Below are positions 1 to 5,892 of a stretch of DNA of 7,751 bases, piece by piece. The notes below the pieces were generated by a model, which did not search any database, was not told where the DNA came from, and saw only the letters and a program-made list of their open reading frames with translations. The position numbers were made by a program, and so were the translations under genes. The first letter of the stretch is position 1. Each line of letters opens with the position of its first letter. The stretch is from an uncultured Porphyromonadaceae bacterium (GTDB lineage: Bacteria > Bacteroidota > Bacteroidia > Bacteroidales > Muribaculaceae), in the NCBI GenBank assembly GCA_947175455.1, contig CAMWMW010000067.1, positions 1 to 7,751 on the forward strand. The letters are read 5' to 3'.

Positions 1-8
1 GCATTTAC

Positions 9-40
9 TTATTATAAACTAATTTTCAATACTTACTTAT
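9..40 (-). repeat. Leader motif, copy A
   Basis: Read on the minus strand this starts ATAAGTAAGTATTG. It matches the right-edge copy (7698-7729, plus strand) at 28 of 32 positions, and the copy upstream of yicC (4234-4209, minus) at 21 of 26. It lies about 17 bases downstream of the -7 box of the promoter at 57-88, so it would be in the first transcribed bases of a leftward transcript. The core TTACTTAT (plus-strand spelling) occurs twice here, at 5-12 and 33-40, 28 bases apart. Its role is unknown; a shared leader element or an operator are the obvious options. Confidence 0.55.
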
Positions 41-56
41 TATTAATTTCAAGTTG

Positions 57-88
57 CAAAATTATAAAAATAAATGTTGCTATGCAAA
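57..88 (-). promoter_or_regulatory. Bacteroidota-type promoter pointing off the left edge
   Basis: On the minus strand a TTTG (88-85) is followed after 20 bases by TAATTTTG (64-57). This matches the Bacteroidota primary-sigma pattern TTTG-N19-21-TAnnTTTG exactly. It lies just past the stop codon of the M18 aminopeptidase gene, so it would drive a leftward gene outside the window rather than anything annotated here. Transcription would start near position 50, shortly before the repeated TAAGTAAG motif. No terminator hairpin is visible between the aminopeptidase stop and this promoter, so readthrough into the next gene is possible. Confidence 0.65.
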
Positions 89-108
89 TTTGAGTTTACC
101 GACATTCA

Positions 109-1410
109 TTATTGATAGAAAAGGTTGAAAACCTTCACTGCGTCGATATGGTCGGAAACACCCGCCGTTTCTCTCGCCGAATGCATCGCCCAGATGGCAT
201 TGCCCATGTCTACACCTCTTATATCGAATTGCGATGAAGAGATGTTTCCGAGAGTCGACCCCCCCGCGACATCCGCATGATTTACAAAATACTGACACCT
301 GACACCTGCTCTGTCACACAACTCAGAGAACACAGCTGCTCCCAGGGCATCTGTCATATACTTGCAATTTGCATTAATCTTTATCACAGGACCGCCTCCT
401 ATGACCGGATGATTTGTCGGATCATACTTTTCATTATAATTGGGATGCCACGCGTGGGCATCGTCGGCGGATATCATGAATGAATTTGCCACAGCCATAT
501 ATGTGTTCTGAGGGTCATCACCTTCAACAATACGGACGATCCGGTCCATCGCGTCACGCAACACCGGCGAGGCGGCTCCCTGTTTGGTTCCGGATCCGGT
601 CTCCTCATTGTCGAAAACAGCCAGAACTCTCGTCGCACCGGATTTCTCCGGCGCCGAGAGCAACGCCTCAAGTCCGGCAAACGCCATCGATAGGTCATCG
701 ATTCTGGCAGACTGGAAGTATTCGCCGGAAACACCGGTCAATGCCGCTTTCTCCGCAGGATAAAGACAAAGTTCATATTCTATGATATCCACCGGGGATA
801 TTCCGAGATGCGCGGCTACAATGCTTTTTACCACTCCTCCTTCGCGTTTGAAAGTCTCGATCTCCTCTTTGGAATAATAACCCAATACCGGCTTCATGTC
901 TTTCTGCACCGAAAGAGCGTTACCCTCGTTCACACCTCTGTTGAAATGTATGGCAAGATGAGGGATCGTAGCCACAGGTCGCTTCAAATCGACAAGCAAT
1001 GTGCGCGGATGAAGAGCGTCTTCTCCCTTCACCATGACTCTGCCGGATATCGACAACGGGCGGTCAAACCATGTGTAGAGTATGCCGCCGCCATATTTCT
1101 CGACATTCAGGGATACTACTCCCCCGTCACCATAGATTTCGGCGTTCGGCTTTATTTTGAAACACGGACTGTCGCTATGAGCCGATATTATACGGAAACC
1201 CTCCTTGCAAATATCTCCTTCTCCGACTATGAACGCAAATATCGCGCTGTCGTTTTTCTTGAGGTAATATTTCCCACCCCGCTTGATATTCCAGCGGTTC
1301 TCCTGACGTATTTCTGAAAAACCGGCGGCAACCAGTTCCCTTTCCATTGCGGCGACCGCCATAAAATTACATGTACTCTCATCGAGCCAGTTCAAAAGTC
1401 GTTTAATCAT
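109..1410 (-). CDS. apeB: M18 family aminopeptidase
   Basis: This is a cytosolic zinc metallo-aminopeptidase of the M18 (aspartyl aminopeptidase-like) family, which removes N-terminal residues, often acidic ones, from peptides. The 433-residue length is normal for bacterial M18. Expected metal and catalytic positions are present in order: SAHSDSP with His78; ARIDDL with Asp238; FDNEETGS with Glu269 as likely general base and Glu270 as metal ligand; DDAHAWHPNY around 316-325; and MHSARE with His410. The start MIKRLLNWLDES is preceded by GGAG, though only three bases from the ATG. The gene begins 10 bases after the DUF5063 stop, so it is probably the last gene of the yicC operon. One small departure is Trp321 in AHAWHPNY, where many family members have Val. 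Family is certain; substrate preference is not visible. Confidence 0.95.
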   Translation of the reverse strand: MIKRLLNWLDESTCNFMAVAAMERELVAAGFSEIRQENRWNIKRGGKYYLKKNDSAIFAFIVGEGDICKEGFRIISAHSDSPCFKIKPNAEIYGDGGVVSLNVEKYGGGILYTWFDRPLSISGRVMVKGEDALHPRTLLVDLKRPVATIPHLAIHFNRGVNEGNALSVQKDMKPVLGYYSKEEIETFKREGGVVKSIVAAHLGISPVDIIEYELCLYPAEKAALTGVSGEYFQSARIDDLSMAFAGLEALLSAPEKSGATRVLAVFDNEETGSGTKQGAASPVLRDAMDRIVRIVEGDDPQNTYMAVANSFMISADDAHAWHPNYNEKYDPTNHPVIGGGPVIKINANCKYMTDALGAAVFSELCDRAGVRCQYFVNHADVAGGSTLGNISSSQFDIRGVDMGNAIWAMHSARETAGVSDHIDAVKVFNLFYQ

Positions 1411-1420
1411 TGTCTCCGTT

Positions 1421-1936
1421 TTAAAGCTGATACCTTATATTGTTAAGCGCACGCATCACATTGCAAAGCGTCTGAGACCAGTATGACTCGAAATTCTCTT
1501 TGCACTCTCTGAATGCCGCGGCTGCGTTCTCCCCTTCGGAATCCTTTACAACCGATATAAAATTGTATAATGGTTGAAAAATATCGGCAAGTGACTCGGA
1601 AACCGAGGCTGCCACCGGGGTGTCACTGTATTTCATATCCTCCTCGAAAGTCTCGAGAAAGACATCGTCCTCACCCATTACAGCCTCCACGGATCGCCGC
1701 ACACTCTCGTAGTAATCCTCATCGACATACTCCGGAAAATAATCAAATTCCGAAAACTCCGGAATATCCTCTAAACTGAGATCCGAAAACTCCCAATATA
1801 TTCGGGGAAGAAATCCGAGAATATCTCTGATGAAATCCTCTCGCTCGCAATCTCTGCAGTTCTCCAGAGCGGAGCAATAACCGGCGGCAATGGACGTAAT
1901 AGCCATAAGTCTCGACCGCAATTCATCTTCTTTCAT
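1421..1936 (-). CDS. DUF5063 domain protein
   Basis: This is a 171-residue cytosolic protein of unknown function. The sequence matches what I know of DUF5063, a family common in Bacteroidales: YVDEDYYESVRRSVEAVMG (70-88), then EEDMKYSDTP (98-107), the SESLADIFQPLYNF stretch (113-126), and a C-terminal ENFESYWSQTLCNVMRALN. It appears all-helical, with no signal peptide or membrane segment. Residues 48-106 are strikingly acidic. Its ATG overlaps the nadD stop in an ATGA arrangement, so translation is likely coupled to NadD. The M18 aminopeptidase gene follows after 10 bases. Its constant place beside nadD hints at housekeeping, but no reaction or partner can be read from the sequence. Confidence 0.85.
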   Translation of the reverse strand: MKEDELRSRLMAITSIAAGYCSALENCRDCEREDFIRDILGFLPRIYWEFSDLSLEDIPEFSEFDYFPEYVDEDYYESVRRSVEAVMGEDDVFLETFEEDMKYSDTPVAASVSESLADIFQPLYNFISVVKDSEGENAAAAFRECKENFESYWSQTLCNVMRALNNIRYQL

Positions 1937-2508
1937 CTATAAAGATTGTTTTTTATTATATAATCAAAAACTTCGGGCGGAAGGAAATAGTTGAGATTTT
2001 TCCCTTCTTTAACAGACTCTCTCACGAACGATGACGATATCAACGCCTGAGGAGCTTCCGTCATCACTGACACTCCGGCTGGAAGCCGGTCTGTATCGAC
2101 TTCATATCCCGGTCTGGGATATATGAAAATCTCAAACTCCGACTTTATTCTGTCAGAATCACGCCATTGTGAGAACCTCAGCCAATTGTCTGACCCGATA
2201 ATCAGCGAAAACACATGCTCCGGATAGGCATCCTTAAGACTTGTGAGCGTACGGTATGTATAAGAAGGAACCGGAAGAGAACACTCGAAATCCGATGCCC
2301 TGACCTTGCGGCATCCGGAGGCTACGATTGAAGCCATTTCCATACGGGCGGCATCCGGAGCCGGCTGACTCCCCTTTTTTAAAGGATTCAACGGACTCAC
2401 CATTATCCATACCTCATCAAGACCGAGCCACTGCGCGGCGTAGTTTGCAATCATCGCATGTCCTGTATGGATAGGATCAAAACTTCCGCTGAATATACCG
2501 ATACGCAT
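1933..2508 (-). CDS. nadD: Nicotinate-nucleotide adenylyltransferase
   Basis: NadD joins nicotinate mononucleotide and ATP to make nicotinate adenine dinucleotide and pyrophosphate, the penultimate step of NAD synthesis in the cytosol. The nucleotidyltransferase signature is at the N terminus, SGSFDPIHTGH (7-17), with the paired catalytic histidines 14 and 17. LIIGSDN (102-108), YPRPGY (130-135) and ISSSFVR (157-163, the ISSTxIR-type motif) complete the fold. The 191-residue length is typical. I start it at the ATG at 2508 (MRIGIF) because an AGGA lies just upstream and the family begins this way. An in-frame TTG at 2520 would add four residues, almost touching the gmk stop, and is less likely. 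It sits 15 bases after gmk, and its stop overlaps the start of the DUF5063 gene. Confidence 0.95.
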   Translation of the reverse strand: MRIGIFSGSFDPIHTGHAMIANYAAQWLGLDEVWIMVSPLNPLKKGSQPAPDAARMEMASIVASGCRKVRASDFECSLPVPSYTYRTLTSLKDAYPEHVFSLIIGSDNWLRFSQWRDSDRIKSEFEIFIYPRPGYEVDTDRLPAGVSVMTEAPQALISSSFVRESVKEGKNLNYFLPPEVFDYIIKNNLYR

Positions 2509-2523
2509 GTTTCCTGACAATTC

Positions 2524-3105
2524 TTAATGCTGATTGTTTTCTATGAACCCTTTTATCAGAGATTCGACCTCTTCGGCAGCCTTGTCAAGATTATCATTGA
2601 CTACCCTGCAGTCGAAACGTTCTGAAAAGCCCATCTCATATTCGGCTTTAGACAATCGCTTCATTATTGATTCCTCTGTGTCGGTCGAACGTGCCCGCAA
2701 CCTGCGTTCGAGTTCTTCTATCGACGGAGGCAATATGAATATTGACATGGCTTCCGATTCATAACGCTCCTTTACATTCAACGCTCCTTTTACGTCTATG
2801 TCCATAATAAGGTTTCTGCCTGAATCGGTCACTCTTTCCACCTCGGATGCAAGAGTGCCGTAACATGTGCCTTGATACACCTCCTCCCACTCTACAAAAT
2901 CTCCGTTTCCGACACGTTTCATGAACTCATCATGAGTCAGAAAATAGTATTCGCATCCATCTCTCTCTTCCCCTCGCGGAAGACGGCTTGTCGCAGAAAC
3001 CGAAAAACCGAGTTTCAATGCCGGATTCTCAAGCAGCCTTGAAATTATGGTCGACTTGCCGGTTCCTGAAGGCGCCGACAGAATTATTATCTTTCCTTTT
3101 TTCAT
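2524..3105 (-). CDS. gmk: Guanylate kinase
   Basis: Guanylate kinase phosphorylates GMP to GDP with ATP, an essential step in making GTP and dGTP. The 193-residue protein has the P-loop APSGTGKS (11-18). The GMP-binding region is SATSRLPRGEERDGCEYYF (37-55), with Arg41 and Arg44 in the usual places. EWEEVYQGTCYGT (72-84) carries further GMP contacts, MDIDVKGA (101-108) follows the Walker B strand, and the lid stretch RARSTDTEESIMKRL (137-151) supplies ATP-contacting arginines. The ATG start gives the typical MKKGKIIILSAPSG beginning. It begins 11 bases after the yicC stop, with no clear Shine-Dalgarno, as is common in Bacteroidota. The gene order yicC-gmk-nadD is familiar from this order and supports a single transcript. 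Confidence 0.97.
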   Translation of the reverse strand: MKKGKIIILSAPSGTGKSTIISRLLENPALKLGFSVSATSRLPRGEERDGCEYYFLTHDEFMKRVGNGDFVEWEEVYQGTCYGTLASEVERVTDSGRNLIMDIDVKGALNVKERYESEAMSIFILPPSIEELERRLRARSTDTEESIMKRLSKAEYEMGFSERFDCRVVNDNLDKAAEEVESLIKGFIENNQH

Positions 3106-3116
3106 ATATTATTGCA

Positions 3117-4001
3117 TCAAAGCACGTTAAGAACCTGCTCTTTGATCTGTTCAAGATTATCTTTCATTTTCACAACAATCTTCTGCATCTCAGCATGATT
3201 CGATTTGGAACCGAGGGTATTGATTTCTCTCCCCATTTCCTGTGCGATAAAACCAAGCTTTTTCCCCTGTCCCTCCGAGAGTATTTCTTCACCCCCGAGA
3301 GTCTCGCGGAAGTAATTGAGATGAGCTCCCAGACGTTGTTTTTCTTCGTTGACATCAAGCTTCTCGATATAGAATATAAGTTCCTGTTCAAGGCGTCCTG
3401 CATCATATTCTATGGATGTCAGTCTTGCGAGCTGATCCTCAAGTCGCGCCTTGATTCTCGGCACCCTCTCATTCTCGAATGGCTCTATGCTGCCCAGAAG
3501 CATCTCGATTGCCTCGAGTTTTTCCATAAAAAACATATAAAGTTTTCTACCCTCCTGAATCCTGAACTCGCGAAGGTGCTCCACCGCCTGACGGGTAGCC
3601 TCTTCAAGAGCCTTGCGGTCATCTTCATCAGCTGCGACCGTTTCGGTTTTCATCGCATCCGGCATACGGAGCAAAAGCGAATACCAGTCAGCCGGCTCGG
3701 GAAGCGACAGCTCCTCGCCAAGCGTTTCAAACTGTTTCTTGTATACAGCCATCAACGGAATATTCAATGTGGCGGCAGCTTCTGTGGCAAGATTATCTAT
3801 CGACACCGTCAGCTCCACTTTTCCCCGTTCAAGTCCCTTGGCGATGAAATTACGGGTCTCGATCTCATACTCCCTTAAAAAACCGGGAATACGCGTAGAG
3901 ATATCAAACTGCTTGCTGTTTAGTGATTTCAGCTCTACAGTAATTTTTTTTGAAGAGGAGGAGGCGCAACCACGGCCAAAGCCGGTCATCGACTGTATCA
4001 T
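3117..4001 (-). CDS. yicC: YicC/YloC family endoribonuclease
   Basis: This is a 294-residue member of the YicC/YloC family. Members of the family in Escherichia coli and Bacillus subtilis have been reported to be endoribonucleases or to affect small-RNA stability. All landmarks are present: MTGFGR at residues 5-10; ELKSLNSKQFDISTRIP (23-39), the family's conserved N-terminal strand; ERGKVEL (58-64); and a C-terminal DUF1732 region with DVNEEKQRLGAHL (216-228) and GKKLGFIAQEMGREINTLGS (246-265). The start MIQSMTGFGRG is the family's usual N terminus. It is the first gene of the five-gene run. The 230-odd bases between its ATG and the promoter at 4242-4272 can fold into an elaborate RNA, which suggests that expression is controlled through the leader. 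No Shine-Dalgarno is evident before the ATG. Confidence 0.95.
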   Translation of the reverse strand: MIQSMTGFGRGCASSSSKKITVELKSLNSKQFDISTRIPGFLREYEIETRNFIAKGLERGKVELTVSIDNLATEAAATLNIPLMAVYKKQFETLGEELSLPEPADWYSLLLRMPDAMKTETVAADEDDRKALEEATRQAVEHLREFRIQEGRKLYMFFMEKLEAIEMLLGSIEPFENERVPRIKARLEDQLARLTSIEYDAGRLEQELIFYIEKLDVNEEKQRLGAHLNYFRETLGGEEILSEGQGKKLGFIAQEMGREINTLGSKSNHAEMQKIVVKMKDNLEQIKEQVLNVL

Positions 4002-4044
4002 ATCCGAATTTTCTGATTTAGGAATCTCTTTTGTGGTATTAGAA

Positions 4045-4240
4045 GCATTATGTAAGTGTTCAAATTTAAACGATATTAAGTAAAGGAAATCTTTTATACA
4101 ATCTGCGGCTTCTTTTTTGCCGCTTCCGGTTTGTCGCTCAGTCGAATATATTTATATTCTCCTTCGCTCCGCACCGTAATCGCCTGAAAAAACAAGCTCG
4201 CATATTGCATAAATTAAATTCGAACACTTACTTAACACCT
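4045..4240 (-). ncRNA. Candidate structured RNA upstream of yicC
   Basis: On the minus strand this stretch can fold into one long rod. The closing helix pairs 4231-4214 with 4052-4069: 18 consecutive pairs with one G-U, extended outward after one mismatch by about seven weaker pairs. A 23-nt bulge on the 3' side (4092-4070) follows. The second helix pairs 4213-4187 with 4093-4118, about 24 pairs interrupted by an A.G mismatch, a bulged A4198 and a G.G mismatch. Inside an irregular loop, CGGU (4176-4173) pairs with ACCG (4130-4127). An apical hairpin (4170-4133) with loop AAAU (4153-4150) contains three tandem G.A mismatches. The RNA would start just after the promoter at 4242-4272. No U-tract terminator follows, so it is either a yicC leader or is processed from the yicC mRNA. 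Length and rod shape recall 6S RNA, but I cannot confirm any known family. The folding was done by hand. Confidence 0.6.
4209..4234 (-). repeat. Leader motif, copy B (5' strand of RNA closing helix)
   Basis: Read on the minus strand this begins TAAGTAAGTGTTCGAA. It matches the right-edge copy (7699-7724, plus) at 22 of 26 positions and the left-edge copy at 21 of 26. Here it starts 7 bases after the -7 box. Bases 4231-4214 form the 5' strand of the closing helix of the candidate RNA, and their partner is at 4052-4069. The motif therefore has a pairing partner in this copy, while no partner is visible near the other two. Confidence 0.6.
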
Positions 4241-4241
4241 A

Positions 4242-4272
4242 CAAATTTACATTTTTATTCTCAAATCTCAAA
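4242..4272 (-). promoter_or_regulatory. Promoter for the structured RNA and yicC operon
   Basis: On the minus strand TTTG (4272-4269) is followed after 19 bases by TAAATTTG (4249-4242), a full match to the Bacteroidota promoter pattern TTTG-N19-21-TAnnTTTG. The upstream box overlaps the last codon and TGA stop of the DUF3943 gene. Transcription would begin near the GG at 4239-4238, exactly at the base of the foldable RNA, which supports both calls. No terminator is visible between the DUF3943 gene and this promoter, so some readthrough into yicC is also possible. A second, poor candidate lies nearer yicC: TTTG at 4065-4062 with TAATACCA 19 bases downstream, which keeps only the TA of the -7 box. 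Confidence 0.7.
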
Positions 4273-5770
4273 ACTTATATGTGAGCATTGCTGACAAAGA
4301 CATTGTGGAAGAGACATGGTCGGGCCAGTCGCGGTAGTGTGTGGAACGAACCTTGTTGCTGAATAAGACCGTGCCATATAGTTTCTTCCATAACTGATAA
4401 TCGAATCTGACTTCCGTGACGTTAAACGATGCCACCGATTTGTCGCCCATGACATTCAGTGTCCTGAAATCCACTTCATCGAGATTTGTTCCCGGCTTGT
4501 AGCCTTTCCATGTGAACAGCCTGTAATATTCATGGCTCACGGATAACGATGCCTTTTTCCTGTTCCAGGTGATATTGGCACCCCCTTTGAGAGAAAAGCC
4601 GGACGCAAAATTGTAGTTACGCTCATCTGTCCAGTAATGATCGCTGAGAATCGATCCTAAAATAATCGCGTTGGCATGGGCATAGCAATCGAATATATAA
4701 CGCCTGCGCTCCACATCCCTGAATAGGAAACCTACGCCGAGACTCGCGGGAACTCCCAGTTTATAGGGCACTTTGTCTATGTTTGTGATTGTGTCGCTGT
4801 CGTAAAAATCGAAATGCTGGTAAAGACCTATACTGCCTGATGAATTTTTATGATCAAGCACTTCGCGTGACAAAAGCCTGCCCTTGATGTTCAGTTGCGA
4901 CAGCACTGGCTGATATTTCATCCCCTGCAATTCGGCTCTGACAGTAAAATAGTCATATGGTTTGGTGGATTTTGCCTCAAACCTGTCTCCATACTCAAAA
5001 TCAAGCATCATTGAGGCACCCACGTAAGGACTACTGATTCTGCCTTGAAATGCCATGGTTTTTACGCCAAGCGACATCTGCATGAATATATTTGGTGTGC
5101 CGAACATACGTCCGGACGTTGCCCTGCGCCGCCATGCCTGTCCGGTGACAATCCTGTTTATCCCGCGCATCGGAGAAAGGAGGAATGATGCGAATTCCCG
5201 TTCGAAACGCTCAAGCCCCCCTGTCCTGTCATCAAGCAAGGCGTCGGAGGCTCTGAAAAGTGTCTCGCCAAGAACAGCGCCGCCTATGGGCGTTGCAATG
5301 ACATCATTGGTAGAAGGATACTCACATTCCATAAATAGCTCCCACATCGCACTCCCGGCTATGGCAAACAGTTCGGACTGCCAGTAATTGAAACCGTTGG
5401 AACGTCCGGCTGCATAATAAAGACTGCCGTTATAAGGATGCAGAAACGTATTGGTGCCCAACTGGTCATTATCCCATATAAATCCATGTTTGAAATTCTC
5501 CTTGATAGTGTTAAGGCTGATGTATGCCCAGTCCCCATGCTGAACATATCTGTCAAACGCCCACAGCCCTATATTGAATCCCGCAACTTCTCCCGCCGCG
5601 CGCCAGAAGTGCTTTTTGCCATAATATGCCAGATCCGTTGAATCCGGCATGACTTGCCTCACCATATTGTACTTTATCGGCATCTGGGCAACACACCTCT
5701 GCGGCACAAAGGCAACTGTCGCCAGAACAGCCACACATACACAAAATAATATGTATACAATTCTTTTCAC
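4268..5770 (-). CDS. DUF3943 outer-membrane beta-barrel protein
   Basis: This is a secreted, probably outer-membrane protein of unknown function. From the GTG at 5770 it is 500 residues and starts with a classic signal peptide (MKRIVYILFCVCVAVLA), likely cut near CVAQ. The DUF3943 region follows within residues of about 100-185: NTFLHPYNGSLYYAAGRSNG, FNYWQSELFAIAGSAMWELF and YPSTNDVIATPIGGAVLGE. The rest alternates polar and aromatic residues like barrel strands and ends LTYKF; a terminal Phe is typical of outer-membrane barrels. No in-frame ATG precedes the signal peptide. The choices are GTG 5770 or TTG 5791 (seven residues more), and an in-frame TGA stops further extension. I favour GTG because Lys-Arg then directly precedes the hydrophobic core. 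It is probably its own transcript, since a terminator separates it from the mutase gene upstream. Confidence 0.85.
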   Translation of the reverse strand: MKRIVYILFCVCVAVLATVAFVPQRCVAQMPIKYNMVRQVMPDSTDLAYYGKKHFWRAAGEVAGFNIGLWAFDRYVQHGDWAYISLNTIKENFKHGFIWDNDQLGTNTFLHPYNGSLYYAAGRSNGFNYWQSELFAIAGSAMWELFMECEYPSTNDVIATPIGGAVLGETLFRASDALLDDRTGGLERFEREFASFLLSPMRGINRIVTGQAWRRRATSGRMFGTPNIFMQMSLGVKTMAFQGRISSPYVGASMMLDFEYGDRFEAKSTKPYDYFTVRAELQGMKYQPVLSQLNIKGRLLSREVLDHKNSSGSIGLYQHFDFYDSDTITNIDKVPYKLGVPASLGVGFLFRDVERRRYIFDCYAHANAIILGSILSDHYWTDERNYNFASGFSLKGGANITWNRKKASLSVSHEYYRLFTWKGYKPGTNLDEVDFRTLNVMGDKSVASFNVTEVRFDYQLWKKLYGTVLFSNKVRSTHYRDWPDHVSSTMSLSAMLTYKF

Positions 5771-5819
5771 CGCAATTCGTAACCTTAGCAATATAACACC
5801 CGTAGAGCATCATATGTTG

Positions 5820-5865
5820 AAAAACAGTAACGGCATTTTCCGTCAGTGACGGAAAATGCCGTTAC
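5820..5865 (-). terminator. Rho-independent terminator of the mutase gene
   Basis: The arms 5827-5845 and 5847-5865 are perfect 19-bp inverted repeats around a single central base. In RNA the innermost pairs would open to a small loop. On the minus strand the hairpin is followed by TG and then five T (5824-5820), giving a terminator for the phosphohexomutase gene, whose stop is 28 bases upstream. On the plus strand no T-run follows, so it works in one direction only. It leaves only about 50 bases before the DUF3943 start. Confidence 0.85.
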
Positions 5866-5892
5866 AAATCCTTACGAAGTCCGGACTCCGGA

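Noticed and set aside
808..1317. Plus-strand open frame of about 169 codons
   Set aside because: It is antisense to the well-conserved M18 aminopeptidase gene and has no recognisable domain.
2988..3878. Long open plus-strand frame (about 296 codons) across the ends of gmk and yicC
   Set aside because: It lies antisense to two clear conserved genes, and the translated protein looks like no known family. It is a by-product of the codon use of the opposite strand.
4105..4123. GCGGC hairpin as a rho-independent terminator
   Set aside because: No T-run follows the stem on either strand; the T-rich run lies in the loop.
4045..4240. A miniature inverted-repeat transposable element
   Set aside because: The terminal inverted repeat and single copies of its arm elsewhere fit superficially, but no target-site duplication is visible. 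The inner part pairs with RNA-style G-U and tandem G.A features, and a promoter sits exactly at one end. Kept only as an alternative; a genome search for full-length copies would decide.
4045..4240. Firm assignment as 6S RNA
   Set aside because: Size and rod shape agree, but the opening is on one side only, no terminator follows, and the usual rplT neighbourhood is absent. I cannot recall conserved 6S bases here well enough to name it.
5875..5892. Palindrome AGTCCGGACT next to the mutase stop
   Set aside because: It is short and has no T-run. The perfect 19-bp hairpin beside it explains termination better.
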